Assembly (NCBI GenBank): GCA_937952305.1
Contig: CALFZO010000108.1
Coordinates: forward strand, 33,980-97,979
Direction: 5' to 3'
DNA from: an uncultured Anaerolineales bacterium
GTDB lineage: Bacteria > Chloroflexota > Anaerolineae > Anaerolineales > UBA6663
Length of the DNA stretch: 64,000 nucleotides
Part shown: one piece after another, positions 29,564-40,931 of the stretch
Layout: the number at the start of each line of letters is the position of its first letter
Position numbering within the stretch: position 1 is the first letter of the stretch
The notes under the pieces: model-generated
What the model was told of the DNA's origin: nothing
The model's input: the letters and a program-made list of their open reading frames with translations, nothing else
The model's database searches: none
Made by a program: the position numbers and the translations under genes

Positions 29564-30403
29564 ATGGTGCCTGTGACGGCCGTCGTCTTCGGCTTGATGT
29601 CGGCCGCGATCTGGGGAGCCGGCGACTTCTGCGGCGGCCTGGCGGCGCGCCGGGCCACCGCCAACAGCGTCGTCATCGCGTCCCAGTTGGTGGGGGTCCT
29701 GCTGCTGACCGCGCTGGCAGGCCTGTTCCGAGAACCCTGGCCGGCGGCCAGCGACCTGGCGTGGGGCGCGCTGGCGGGTGTGGCCGGCAACGTGGGCCTG
29801 TTGGCCCTGTACCGCGGCCTGGCCAGCGGGCGCATGGGCGTGGTGGCGCCTCTCTCGGCTGTCCTGTCGGCGGCGCTGCCGGTCTTGGTGAGCGCCTTGT
29901 TTGACGGCCTGCCAGGCTGGGTGACTCTGGTCGGTTTTGCGCTGGCCTTGGCCGGGGTATGGCTGCTGGCCCAACCGGCCGGCGGCGCCGTCTTCCGCCT
30001 GAACGAGCTGGGGCTGCCGCTTCTGGCCGGTCTCGGCTTCGGTCTGTTCTTTGTCTTCGTCGATCAGGTCAGCGCCGCCGCCGTCTTCTGGCCCCTGGTC
30101 ATGGCGCGCCTCGCCTCGCTGGCCTTCCTGACCAGCGTGACGGTGGCGGGCCGGCAGAAGCTGTGGCCGCCCGCCGGCGTCTTGCCCCTGACGGCGCTGT
30201 CCGGCGTCCTGGATGCCGCCGGCAATGCCTTCTTTGCGTTGGCGACCCAGACCGGCCGGCTGGACGTGGCCGCCGTGCTCTCGGCGCTGTATCCCGGCAG
30301 CACTGTGCTGTTGGCGTGGGCCGTGTTGCGGGAGCGCCTGACGCGGGCGCAGCTCGCGGGCGTCGCGGCCGCACTGGTCGCCATCATCCTGATCGCCTGG
30401 TAG
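29564..30403 (+). CDS. EamA-family (DMT superfamily) membrane transporter
   Basis: A 279-residue integral membrane protein with about ten helices in two similar halves, the EamA layout. GAGDFCGGLAARR lies in the first helix hairpin, and the second half ends with YPGSTVLLAWAVLRERLT, typical of the family. Such proteins export metabolites such as amino acids or nucleobases; the substrate cannot be told. GAGGGAGC lies before the ATG. The uspA-like gene follows 23 bp later, probably in the same transcript. Confidence 0.85.
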   Translation: MVPVTAVVFGLMSAAIWGAGDFCGGLAARRATANSVVIASQLVGVLLLTALAGLFREPWPAASDLAWGALAGVAGNVGLLALYRGLASGRMGVVAPLSAVLSAALPVLVSALFDGLPGWVTLVGFALALAGVWLLAQPAGGAVFRLNELGLPLLAGLGFGLFFVFVDQVSAAAVFWPLVMARLASLAFLTSVTVAGRQKLWPPAGVLPLTALSGVLDAAGNAFFALATQTGRLDVAAVLSALYPGSTVLLAWAVLRERLTRAQLAGVAAALVAIILIAW

Positions 30404-30426
30404 TACCGCTGGAAAGGAGGCCGTCG

Positions 30427-30849
30427 ATGTTCACTCACATTCTGCTGGCCTATGACGGTTTCGAACCCTCTCAACGCGCGGCGGCGCTGGCCGGCGCGCT
30501 GGCGCGCGAACAGAGGCCGCCGGCCCTGGTGCGCGTCGTGGTGGCCGTGGACCCGGTCTCAGCCAACCTGGGCGAGCCCAATTTCAGCCAGCTGGCCTCC
30601 GAGCGCACGCTGAAGGGCCAGGACCTGCTGCTGGAGGCGCGCGGCCGGGTGGGGGACGGCCTGGACGTGCATGAGGAATTGCTCTTCGGGCCGCCGGCGG
30701 CTGAGATCCTCAGCGTGGCCGATGTGCGCGGCTGCGACTTGATCGTGATGGGTGCGCGCGGCCAGGGCGGGCTGCGCAGCCTGTTGTTCGGCAGCCAGAC
30801 GCAGAAAGTGCTGGGCCAGGCGCACTGCCCGGTGCTGGTTGTCCCGTGA
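30427..30849 (+). CDS. UspA-type universal stress protein
   Basis: A 140-residue cytoplasmic protein with the UspA fold. It begins FTHILLAYDGFEPS and ends with the ATP-binding pattern GARGQGGLRSLLFGSQT and CPVLVVP, so it is of the nucleotide-binding kind. AAAGGAGG precedes the ATG. Its stop codon overlaps the GTG start of the next gene by 4 bp. Confidence 0.92.
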   Translation: MFTHILLAYDGFEPSQRAAALAGALAREQRPPALVRVVVAVDPVSANLGEPNFSQLASERTLKGQDLLLEARGRVGDGLDVHEELLFGPPAAEILSVADVRGCDLIVMGARGQGGLRSLLFGSQTQKVLGQAHCPVLVVP

Positions 30850-31623
30850 GGGCCGACACAGCTAGCACCGCCGGCTGGCCGTGTCCCAGCTGCGGCGCGC
30901 GGCTGCCGTTGACGGCCGGCCAGAGGCAAACCCTGTGCCTGTTCTGCGGCTCGACAGTCGTGCGGGAGGCCGGCGCGGCCGGCGCGTCGCCGGTGGTCGT
31001 CGAACTGGCGCCGGAGGTATTGGACCGGCTGCGCCAGATGCTGCTGGACGAACGGCCGCTGGAGGCCATCCGCCTCTACCGGCAGCAGACGGGCGCCGAC
31101 GAGGCGCAGGCCGTTCAGACCCTGGCCGGTATCATTCGTGATCTGACCAGCCGGGCCTGGCGGCAGCAGCCGCTCTCCAACGCTGGTTTCGCCGTGGTCA
31201 TGGCGGCCGACACGGTCTGCCTGACGACCATCGTCTGGGGCGCCCTGACCAACACCGGCTGGGCGGTGGGGCTGGGCCTGGCGGGGCTGGTGTTGTTCGG
31301 TCTGGTCTTCGCCGCCGCGCTGGTGGCGCGGCTCAAACAGATCGCGGGCCGGCCGGCGCCGGCGCTGGTGCGGCGGCTGGCGCGGTTGGGCCAGCTCACC
31401 CTGCGCGGCCAGGCCGAGCCCGTGCCGGTCGCCCGGCTGGAACTGGAGGTGCGCCCGGCCGGCGCCGCGCCCTTCCCGGCGGAGTGCAATGTCATGCTGC
31501 GGCCGAGCTCGCTGGCCCGCCTGGGGCCGGGCGTGGTGATGGAGGTCCGGCTGACGGCGGCCGGCGACGTGATCCCGAGTATGCCGTTAAAGGTGCTGAG
31601 CGAGACTTCTGGAGGTGTTGGCT

Positions 31624-31637
<14 letters not shown>
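30846..31637 (+). CDS. Zinc-ribbon membrane protein with L7/L12-like helix motif
   Basis: A 263-residue protein of unknown role. The N-terminus has a zinc ribbon (CPSCGARL and CLFCGS). Residues about 58-95 contain EAIRLYRQQTGADEAQAV, a helix pair that resembles the ribosomal protein L7/L12 C-terminal motif. Two transmembrane helices (about 115-165) and a soluble tail follow. The GTG start overlaps the uspA-like stop, and its own end overlaps the formate dehydrogenase start by 14 bp. The tight overlaps suggest one transcript with the formate dehydrogenase. Confidence 0.7.
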
Positions 31638-33786
<2,149 letters not shown>

Positions 33787-33817
33787 GCTCAAGCCGCTGC
33801 TGGCAAGGAGGGAACCT

Positions 33818-34330
33818 GTGGATTTGCTTTTGGCCCTTAACCGCCTGACCGCCAACGCCGAGGCCATCACGGCCCTGGCCCGCTCCGCGTCGCTCGAGCA
33901 GGCGCGCTGGAAGCCCACGCCGGAGGCCTGGTCGATCCTGGAGGTGATCGGCCACCTCTACGACGAGGAGCGCGAGGATTTCCGCCAGCGCGTGGACTAT
34001 CTCCTGCACCGGCCGGACGCGGACTTTCCGCCCATCGATCCGCAAGGCTGGGTGACGGCGCGCGGCTACAATGAGCGGCCGCTGCGCGCCGCCATCGACG
34101 CCTTCGTGGAGGAGCGCCAGCGCTCGCTGCAATGGCTGAAGGAACTGGATGACGCCAACTGGGCCTCGGCCAAGACGCACCCGGCCGGCGGCCAGATCAC
34201 GGCCGGCGATATGCTGGCCGCCTGGGTGGCGCATGACCACCTGCACCTGCGCCAGCTGAACGAACTGCACTGGCAGTTCCTGGCGACCCAGGTCCAGCCG
34301 TTTTCGCTCGAGTATGCCGGCGGCTGGTGA
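33818..34330 (+). CDS. DinB-like putative metal-dependent hydrolase
   Basis: A 170-residue four-helix protein of the DinB/YfiT superfamily. The expected His triad is visible: one in VIGHLYDEE and two in AHDHLHLRQL. Members include thiol transferases and damage-induced proteins of unclear chemistry, so no substrate is given. GTG start with AAGGAGGG upstream, 31 bp after the formate dehydrogenase. Its stop overlaps the next start by 4 bp. Confidence 0.82.
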   Translation: MDLLLALNRLTANAEAITALARSASLEQARWKPTPEAWSILEVIGHLYDEEREDFRQRVDYLLHRPDADFPPIDPQGWVTARGYNERPLRAAIDAFVEERQRSLQWLKELDDANWASAKTHPAGGQITAGDMLAAWVAHDHLHLRQLNELHWQFLATQVQPFSLEYAGGW

Positions 34331-34770
34331 GCGTGGCGCCCACCCCCAAGCTGACGCTGGCGCAGCTGAACGCGCGCGGCCAGGGCTACCTGCCCGGCTG
34401 GTTTGGCCTGGAGATCACGGGGATCGAGCCCGGCCGCCTGGCCAGCCGCCTGGCCCTGCGCCCCGAGTTCCTGGCGCCTAACGGTTTCCTGCACGCCGCC
34501 GCCGTCGTCGCCCTGGCCGACACCACCTGCGGCTACGGCACCGTCGCCCACCTGCCCGAGGGCGCTCAGAGCTTCACCACCATCGAGCTGAAGAGCAATT
34601 TCCTCGGCACGGCGCGCGAGGGGGCTTTGGCCTGCGCGGCCGCGCTGACGCACGGCGGGCGCACCACCCAGGTGTGGGACGCTGAAGTGCAGGCCGAGGC
34701 GACCGGCAAGACGCTGGCCTTGTTCCGGTGCACGCAGTTGATCCTTTACCCGGCGCCTGGCCGACCCTGA
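34327..34770 (+). CDS. PaaI-like hotdog-fold thioesterase
   Basis: A 147-residue single hotdog domain. NGFLHAAAVVALADTTCGYG is the helix and active-site region of the PaaI/YbdB group; the usual Gly of G-x-x-H-GG is altered, but the following Asp of ADT is kept. Likely hydrolyses an acyl-CoA; the substrate is unknown. The GTG start overlaps the DinB-like stop, so the two are coupled. Confidence 0.8.
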   Translation: MSVAPTPKLTLAQLNARGQGYLPGWFGLEITGIEPGRLASRLALRPEFLAPNGFLHAAAVVALADTTCGYGTVAHLPEGAQSFTTIELKSNFLGTAREGALACAAALTHGGRTTQVWDAEVQAEATGKTLALFRCTQLILYPAPGRP

Positions 34771-34872
34771 CCACGCTGCTTACATCCGGCCGGCCGCCTG
34801 CCCGGCGGCGGCCGGTCTCGGGCGCTGATCACGCCGCCGGGACCTCAGCCTCGCCGGCCCCGCCAATCGCCG

Positions 34873-34878
34873 TATAAT
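34873..34878 (+). promoter_or_regulatory. -10 box of the tryptophanase transcript
   Basis: Consensus TATAAT in the 310-bp gap before the tryptophanase gene, 202 bp upstream of its ATG. No good -35 hexamer is visible. Confidence 0.5.
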
Positions 34879-34884
34879 CAATTC

Positions 34885-35080
34885 ATCCCTGCGCGGAGCG
34901 TCCGCGCGTCAACAGGTTCGCGTCCGTTCAACCGCTGGAGGCCACCGCCGGCAGCCACCACGCGCCGGCATAGCTGTTCACGGCGTCAAACCAGGACGTG
35001 GTGTTGGAGCCGGGTGGGCCGGCGGTGGCCGACCACCCGCTGTCCCGGCCAAACGCCGCCGCTTATCCCCAGGAGCCCTG
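34885..35080 (+). other. Long structured leader of the tryptophanase gene
   Basis: If transcription starts about 7 nt after the -10 box, the leader is about 195 nt. It holds three hairpins: GCGCGGA/TCCGCGC (34891-34907), GCCGGC/GCCGGC (34947-34969) and GGGTGG/CCACCC (35012-35038). No Trp-containing TnaC-like leader peptide is visible. I do not recognise a known riboswitch. The rest of the gap (34771-34872) shows nothing. Confidence 0.4.
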
Positions 35081-36475
35081 ATGCAATTCCGGACCATCAT
35101 CGAGCCCTTCCGCATCAAGACCGTCGAGCCGATCCGGCAGACCACGCGCGAACAGCGCGCGGCGGCGCTGCAGGCCGCGCGCCACAACCTCTTTCTGCTT
35201 AAAGCCGAGGACGTGCTCATCGACCTGCTGACCGACTCGGGCACCGGCGCCATGTCGTCTAACCAGTGGGCGGGCATGATGCGCGGCGACGAGTCCTATG
35301 CCGGGGCGCGCTCGTTCTACGCGTTCGAAAGCGTCGTCCGCGACATCACCGGCTTCAAGCACGTCATCCCCACGCACCAGGGCCGCGCCGCCGAGCGCAT
35401 CCTGTTCCGGGCGGCGCTGCAGCCCGGCGACGTGGTCCCCAACAACACCCACTTTGACACCACGCGCGCCAACATCGAGTACCGCGAGGCGACGGCCCTG
35501 GATCTGCCCATCGCCGAGGGCCGGCAGCCGCAGGTCCTCCACCCCTTCAAAGGCAACATCGACCTGGTGGCCCTGGAGCGCGCGCTGCGCGCCCACCTGA
35601 ACAAGGTGCCGCTGGTGATGATCACGGTCACCAACAACTCCGGCGGCGGCCAGCCGGTGAGCATGGCCAATATCCGCGCGGCCAGCGAGTTGTGCCGGCG
35701 CCATAAGGTGCCGTTCTTCCTGGATGCCTGCCGCTTCGCCGAGAACGCCTGGTTCATCAAGACGCGCGAAGATGGCTACGCCGACAAGACGCCGCTGGAA
35801 ATCGCGCGCGAGATGTTCAGCTACGCCGACGGCTGCACCATGAGCGCCAAAAAGGACGGCCTGGCCAACATCGGCGGCTTCCTGGCGCTCAACGACGACG
35901 ATTTGGCGCAGCGCTGCAAGAACAACCTGATCCTGACCGAGGGTTTTGTCACCTACGGCGGGCTGGCCGGCTACGACCTGGAGGCCATCGCCGTCGGCCT
36001 GCGCGAGGCCCTGGACGAGGATTACCTGCGCTACCGCATCCGCTCGGTGGAGTACCTGGCCGACAAACTGGCCGCGGCCGGCATCCCGATGGTGCAGCCC
36101 TCCGGCGGGCACGCGCTCTACCTGGACGCCCAGCGCTGGCTGGCCCACATCCCGCAGGCGGAATATCCGGCCTGGGCCTTGTCCCTGGTGCTTTACCTGG
36201 AGGGCGGCATCCGCTCGGTCGAGATCGGCTCGGTGATGTTCGGACGCCAGCCGGACGGCACGGAGCGCCCGGCGAGCATGGAGTTGGTGCGCCTGGCTTT
36301 CCCGCGCCGCGTTTACACTCAGAGCCATGTGGATTACCTGGCTGAGGTCCTCTTGTATGTCAATACCCTGGCCGACCGCATCCGCGGGGTGCGCCTGGTC
36401 GCCGCGCCGCCGACCCTGCGCCACTTCACGGCCGAGTTCGAGCCCGCCCACGGCAGTCTGATCGCGCCGGCCTGA
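35081..36475 (+). CDS. tnaA: Tryptophanase
   Basis: A 464-residue PLP enzyme of the beta-eliminating lyase family that splits tryptophan to indole, pyruvate and ammonia. The PLP lysine lies in MSAKKDGLANIGG. Substrate-site motifs TNNSGGGQPVSM, DACRFAEN and EGFVTYGGL are present. The related tyrosine phenol-lyases carry Arg in a M-E-R-G motif; here the position is Ile (SVEIGS), as in tryptophanases, so I prefer that call. Near full length. The ribosome site is CAGGAG. It stands alone, without a tryptophan permease beside it. Confidence 0.88.
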   Translation: MQFRTIIEPFRIKTVEPIRQTTREQRAAALQAARHNLFLLKAEDVLIDLLTDSGTGAMSSNQWAGMMRGDESYAGARSFYAFESVVRDITGFKHVIPTHQGRAAERILFRAALQPGDVVPNNTHFDTTRANIEYREATALDLPIAEGRQPQVLHPFKGNIDLVALERALRAHLNKVPLVMITVTNNSGGGQPVSMANIRAASELCRRHKVPFFLDACRFAENAWFIKTREDGYADKTPLEIAREMFSYADGCTMSAKKDGLANIGGFLALNDDDLAQRCKNNLILTEGFVTYGGLAGYDLEAIAVGLREALDEDYLRYRIRSVEYLADKLAAAGIPMVQPSGGHALYLDAQRWLAHIPQAEYPAWALSLVLYLEGGIRSVEIGSVMFGRQPDGTERPASMELVRLAFPRRVYTQSHVDYLAEVLLYVNTLADRIRGVRLVAAPPTLRHFTAEFEPAHGSLIAPA

Positions 36476-36540
36476 CGTCGTCCGGAGCGGGCCGCCGCCT
36501 CACCTTCTCCGCCAACCGCCAACCCAGGGAGGTCACGGTT

Positions 36541-37731
36541 ATGCCGATGCCCCGCGCCCCGCAGCCTTTGCGCGCCAAGCGCCAATGGTCAGGCCTGGCC
36601 GCGCTGCTGGCGCTCAGCCTGGCGGCCGCCTGCACGCCGCCGGCCACCACCGTCGCGCCGCCACCGGCCACGCCGACCGCCCGGCCCGCGCCGGCCACGC
36701 CGACCTTCACGACGACGGTGCCGCCGGCTACGGCTACCCCGGCCGCCTCGCCGACGCCGGCGCGTTCGGCGTTGGTCTCCGAGTTTCAGCACGAGGTCAA
36801 CGTCCATCTCAGCGAGGCGTTGGACTGGCAGACCGCGTTCATCGGGCAGACGCTGGCTGTGGGCGGCGGCGCCCGCACCGGGCCGGAGGCGCGCGCCCGG
36901 CTGGACCTCTCCGATGGACCGATCATCCGCCTGGCCAGCAGTTCTGAGTTTGTGCTGCGCCAACTCGCAACCGAAGGCGGCGACCCGGTGACGCGTTTCA
37001 TGCTCACGGCCGGCCAGGTGTGGGTGGCGGTCCTGGGTGAGTTGGGCAACGGCCTGTTTGAGATCGAGACGCCGACCGGCGTCGCCACCGTGCGCGGCTC
37101 GTACCTGAGCGTCGCGTACACGCCTGAGACCGGGCGCACGCTGGTGACCTGCCTGGAAGGCGCGTGCCGATTAACCAGCAGCGACGGCCAGTCCACCGAC
37201 CTGACGGGCGGCCAACAGGCCGAAATCGCGGGCCAGGGGCAGGCGCCCTCCGCCGCGCAGCCCATGCGGTTAGCTCAGTACATCGAGTGGTCCACCGGTT
37301 TCCCCGAAGCGCCGCCCGAACTCACCACGCTGACCTCGGCGGCCCCGGCCGCGCCGGGCGCAGTTCCGCGCGCGACGGCGACCCGGGTGACGCCGCAGAC
37401 AACGCCCGCGCTCGCCGGCACCTGGACGGGCCTCATCCGCGGCGAAGATTTCGAGTCGGAGCTGGTCCTGACCATCGCGGCGGGCTGCGGGCTCGGCCAG
37501 GTGTGCGGCACGTATGCCGCCGCGGCGCCGGGCTGCGCGGGCGAGTTGGTGCTGGCGGCCGCGAGCGCGGATACTTTCGTGTTGACTGAGCAGACCCAGC
37601 CGACGCTGGCGTGTCCGTCCGGCGGCGTCGAGACCCTGCGCCTGCGTCCGGATGGCGCGCTGGATTGGTCCTTCCGCTACGTTACGGCGGCCAGCGTCCT
37701 GAGCTCCAGCGGCGTCCTGCAGCGGCCGTGA
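36541..37731 (+). CDS. FecR-domain-like lipoprotein
   Basis: A 396-residue surface lipoprotein with lipobox LSLAAAC (Cys31) and a Pro/Thr/Ala-rich spacer (about 32-78). Residues about 80-235 resemble a FecR domain: GQTLAVGGGARTGPEARARLDL, IRLASSSEF, then FEIETPTGVATVRGSYLSV and TCLEGACRL. A second, Cys-containing domain (about 280-395) is unassigned. It overlaps the next gene by 1 bp (TGATG). No sigma or TonB gene is near, so classical Fec signalling is unlikely. Confidence 0.72.
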   Translation: MPMPRAPQPLRAKRQWSGLAALLALSLAAACTPPATTVAPPPATPTARPAPATPTFTTTVPPATATPAASPTPARSALVSEFQHEVNVHLSEALDWQTAFIGQTLAVGGGARTGPEARARLDLSDGPIIRLASSSEFVLRQLATEGGDPVTRFMLTAGQVWVAVLGELGNGLFEIETPTGVATVRGSYLSVAYTPETGRTLVTCLEGACRLTSSDGQSTDLTGGQQAEIAGQGQAPSAAQPMRLAQYIEWSTGFPEAPPELTTLTSAAPAAPGAVPRATATRVTPQTTPALAGTWTGLIRGEDFESELVLTIAAGCGLGQVCGTYAAAAPGCAGELVLAAASADTFVLTEQTQPTLACPSGGVETLRLRPDGALDWSFRYVTAASVLSSSGVLQRP

Positions 37732-39113
37732 TGCCCGCCTCGGCTGACTTCTTGCCCGCGCAGCGCATGGCGGCGACGGGCATCGGCTTCGCCGGGATCG
37801 ACGGCGCCTGGTGGCGTCCGGCGTTAGCGCCGTTTCCGCTCCCGGCTGCTGCCAGCCGCAGGCTGGCCGAGTATGCGCGTGCGCTGCTGGCCCTGAGCGA
37901 TGTGGCCGGCGCGCTGTACGACACGGCGGAGGGCCGCGCCGCCGGCCTGGACGCGCTGCTCACTTACAAGGTGCCGGCCGCCCTCGCGCGCCTGGTGAGC
38001 GCCGGCCCGCTACTGAGCCTGCGCCCCGATTTTCAGCTGGTGCCCCAGCCGGCCGCCGAGGCGGCTTACGACTTTGCGGCGACTGAGCTGGAAGTTTGCC
38101 CCTCCGCGCACGGCTTCGCGCACGCGCTGCAGGTGGGCTACGGGCTGGCGCCCGATCTGGCCCCGGCCTTCGCGCGTCTGCTGGCCGGCCGCCCGCTGGT
38201 GATCGTCGGGACGCAGCACTGGAGCGAGTTCCTGATCGAACAGCTGGCCTTCTGCCGCGCGCTCGCAGAGTGCGGGGCCTGCGGCCGGGTGTGGTATGAC
38301 CGGCCCCTGGCGGCGCTGGCGGCTGAGTTCCGCGCCGGCCAGCGCTGGCAGCCGCCGATGTTCGGCGTGCGCCACAAGCCGCCGGGGTGGAACGACGATC
38401 TGCTCGGCCGCCTGCGCGCCCATGACCTGCTGCGTTTCGCGGCCGCGGACGAGCCGGTCGTCGGCCCGGACACCGTCCTTTTCCGGTTCGGCTACTGCGA
38501 GTGTTTCGCGCCAGACTGGTTGGCGCGCTTTCAAGCCTGGGAGGCGCGCGGCGCCGTCTGGCTGAACCCGCCCACCTTCTACCTGGACAGCAAGGCCCTG
38601 CTGGCGGCGGCCGGCCTGCCGGCGGTGCGGGCGCGCCTGGCCGCCCTGGATGCCGGCCTGGTGTCCGCGCTGGACCGCTGCCTGCCGGAGACGCGCCTGC
38701 TCCAGCTGGGAGACGAGGCGCAGCTGCTGGACGAACAGGCGGACTGGGTGCTGAAGTTTGCGGGCTTCGACAGCGGCCAGCAGGCCTGGGGCGGGCGCAG
38801 CCTGCAGATCGGCGCCGCGCTCAGCCGGGCGGAGTGGGCGGCGGCGGTCCGCAACTACCAAGCGCTGCCCTGGCCGGTGGTGGCGCAGCGCCACACGCCC
38901 ACCGCGCGGGTGAGCATCGCCTACCAGGCCGCTCCGGGTCAGCCCGCGACTCTGGATGAGGGCTACACCCGGCTGCGGATCTTTTGTCTGCGCGGCCAGG
39001 CCGGCGCCCCGGTCCACGGCGCCGGCGCGCACCTGACCGTCTCCGGCGGCACGGCGCAGGTCTCGGAGGCCACCGACGCGGTGCAGGCGCCGGTGACGTT
39101 TGGCGAGCCGTAA
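37731..39113 (+). CDS. Putative ATP-grasp-like protein of unknown function
   Basis: A 460-residue cytoplasmic protein that I do not recognise firmly. The C-terminal part has DWVLKFAGFDSGQQAWGGRSLQIG, then PVVAQRHTPTARVSIAY, which resembles the nucleotide-binding core of circularly permuted ATP-grasp enzymes such as glutathionylspermidine synthase. The N-terminal half has LVIVGTQHWSEF and Cys-rich stretches around CRALAECGACG. The start codon overlaps the preceding lipoprotein stop. The ligase assignment is a guess from motif shape. Confidence 0.5.
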   Translation: MPASADFLPAQRMAATGIGFAGIDGAWWRPALAPFPLPAAASRRLAEYARALLALSDVAGALYDTAEGRAAGLDALLTYKVPAALARLVSAGPLLSLRPDFQLVPQPAAEAAYDFAATELEVCPSAHGFAHALQVGYGLAPDLAPAFARLLAGRPLVIVGTQHWSEFLIEQLAFCRALAECGACGRVWYDRPLAALAAEFRAGQRWQPPMFGVRHKPPGWNDDLLGRLRAHDLLRFAAADEPVVGPDTVLFRFGYCECFAPDWLARFQAWEARGAVWLNPPTFYLDSKALLAAAGLPAVRARLAALDAGLVSALDRCLPETRLLQLGDEAQLLDEQADWVLKFAGFDSGQQAWGGRSLQIGAALSRAEWAAAVRNYQALPWPVVAQRHTPTARVSIAYQAAPGQPATLDEGYTRLRIFCLRGQAGAPVHGAGAHLTVSGGTAQVSEATDAVQAPVTFGEP

Positions 39114-39134
39114 TGGCCGGCCGGCCGGCGACAG

Positions 39135-39140
39135 TATAAT
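39135..39140 (+). promoter_or_regulatory. -10 box of the metallophosphoesterase gene
   Basis: Consensus TATAAT, 36 bp before the ATG. This would give a 5' leader of about 30 nt without a clear ribosome binding site. No convincing -35 is seen. Confidence 0.5.
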
Positions 39141-39176
39141 CACAAGACTCAACCGTCCAGCCCATCAACACCACCC

Positions 39177-40280
39177 ATGAGTGCGCCGCCCGCTGACCAT
39201 CGTCCGCCCCCGTCGTTGAACCACGGCTACAACCGCCGCGTGGCGGCCGCCCTGGACGAAGTGCTGGCCCAGACCCGCGCGGCCGGGGCCGCGCTGGACT
39301 TTGACCTCAGCCGCGATCGGTACATCCTGTTCTCCGATCAGCATCGCGGCGCGCGCAACCGCGCCGACGACTTCGTGCGCTGTGAGCGCGCCTACAACGC
39401 GGCCCTGGCCTACTACTACAAGCTCGGCCACACCCTGGTGGTGCTCGGCGACGTCGAGGAATTGTGGAAGGAGTCGCCGGCGGCGGTGCTCCGCCACTAC
39501 GCGCACACCGTGGCTCTGGAAGCCGACTTCCACCGGGCTGGCCGCTACCTGCGTTTCTGGGGCAACCACGACGATGCCTGGGGCGAGACCGAGAACGTTG
39601 CCTGGTTTCTGGAGCCGGCCTATGGCGGCCCGTTGGCCGTGTATGAAGGCCTGCTGCTCAACGTGGTGGACCAGGGTGAATCACTGGGGACCCTGTTCCT
39701 GATCCACGGTCATCAGGGCGATCCGTCCAGCGATCAGTGGTCGCGCCTGGCGCGCCTGGCCGTGCGTTACGTGTGGCGCCCGATTCAGCGCCTCACCGGG
39801 ATCTCCAACAACACGCCGGCCCAGGATTGGCAGCTGCGCCAGAAGCAGAACATCGCCCTGTACGCCTGGGCCCAGGCCCGGTCGCGCCTGGTGCTCATCG
39901 CCGGGCACACGCATCGCCCGGTCTTCCGCTCGCGCACCTACGCCGAGCAGGTCCGGCACATCCTGGGCGAGCTGGAGGCGCGGCTGGCCCAGGCCGCCGA
40001 CGACCGCCGGCTGCGCGAACTGGTGGGCGACTTCGCGGCTGAGTTGGAGTGGGCGCGGGCGCAGGATTTCCAATCGCCGGGCAACGAAGGCGAAGCGATG
40101 CCGATGCACAAGCCGTGCTACTTCAACACCGGCTGCTGCTCGTTCGTGGACGGCGACATCACCGGCCTGGAGCTGGCCGGCGGCGAGGTCCGGCTGGTAC
40201 GCTGGCCGGACAAACACGGCCGGCCTCGGCCGCAGGTGCTGGCGAGCGCGTCGCTGCGCGAGGTGCTGGCCCAGTGCTGA
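39177..40280 (+). CDS. Calcineurin-like metallophosphoesterase
   Basis: A 367-residue cytoplasmic enzyme with the five phosphoesterase metal motifs in order: SDQHRG (D-x-H), GDVEE, GNHDD, IHGHQG and AGHTH. GNHD confirms the family. Between the last two motifs is a helical insert (about 185-225). The C-terminal part has YFNTGCCSFVDGDITGLEL, a common ending for this group. The substrate is unknown. The stop overlaps the start of the glycosylase gene by 7 bp. Confidence 0.87.
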   Translation: MSAPPADHRPPPSLNHGYNRRVAAALDEVLAQTRAAGAALDFDLSRDRYILFSDQHRGARNRADDFVRCERAYNAALAYYYKLGHTLVVLGDVEELWKESPAAVLRHYAHTVALEADFHRAGRYLRFWGNHDDAWGETENVAWFLEPAYGGPLAVYEGLLLNVVDQGESLGTLFLIHGHQGDPSSDQWSRLARLAVRYVWRPIQRLTGISNNTPAQDWQLRQKQNIALYAWAQARSRLVLIAGHTHRPVFRSRTYAEQVRHILGELEARLAQAADDRRLRELVGDFAAELEWARAQDFQSPGNEGEAMPMHKPCYFNTGCCSFVDGDITGLELAGGEVRLVRWPDKHGRPRPQVLASASLREVLAQC

Positions 40281-40915
40281 CCGCGCCGTTGACCGAGGCC
40301 GCCCTGCAGCGCGGCGCCCGCCTGCTGGCCCGGCGCGACCCCGACCTGGCCCAGCTCCGGCGCGAGATCGGCGACCCGCCTCTGTGGGCGCGGGCGCCGG
40401 GCTTCCCGACGCTGGTGCACATCATCCTGGAGCAGCAGGTCTCGCTGGCCTCGGCCCAGGCCGCCTTCGACCGGCTGCGGGCGGCCTGCCGCGGGCGCGT
40501 CACGCCGGGCCGCGCCCTGACCTTCAGCGACGCCGAGTTGAAGCGCATCGGCTTCAGCCGGCAGAAGGCCGGCTACCTGCGCGAGCTCGCGCACGCCATC
40601 CAGCAGCGCCGCTTCAACCCGGAGCACCTGTCCGCGCTGCCGGACGCGGCCGCGCGCGCGGCCCTGGTGGCTTTGAAAGGGATCGGCCCCTGGACGGCCG
40701 ATATCTATCTGCTGATGGCCTTGCTGCGCCGGGACATCTGGCCGCATGGCGACCTGGCCCTGGCCGTAGCCGTGCAGCAGGTCAAAGGCCTGGCCGCCCG
40801 CCCCAGTTACGCTGAGTTGAGCGTGATGGCCGAGCAGTGGCGACCGTGGCGAGCGGTGGCGGCGCGGATGTTCTGGCACTATTATTTGAGCCGGAGTGTC
40901 CGGCGGCAAGCCTGA
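40274..40915 (+). CDS. AlkA-like DNA-3-methyladenine glycosylase (HhH-GPD)
   Basis: A 213-residue base-excision repair enzyme. The helix-hairpin-helix is LVALKGIGPWTADIYLLMAL, and the catalytic Asp is expected in WPHGDLAL. ILEQQVSLASA in the N-terminal half is also typical of AlkA. No iron-sulfur loop is present. The GTG start is within the end of the metallophosphoesterase gene. Confidence 0.9.
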   Translation: MLTAPLTEAALQRGARLLARRDPDLAQLRREIGDPPLWARAPGFPTLVHIILEQQVSLASAQAAFDRLRAACRGRVTPGRALTFSDAELKRIGFSRQKAGYLRELAHAIQQRRFNPEHLSALPDAAARAALVALKGIGPWTADIYLLMALLRRDIWPHGDLALAVAVQQVKGLAARPSYAELSVMAEQWRPWRAVAARMFWHYYLSRSVRRQA

Positions 40916-40931
40916 CGCGCGCCGGCGAGAG

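Noticed and set aside
35001..35081. Possible 26-codon leader peptide before tryptophanase (GTG start)
   Set aside because: It has no Trp codon or TnaC-like pattern and no ribosome binding site. Its overlap with the tnaA start is probably chance.
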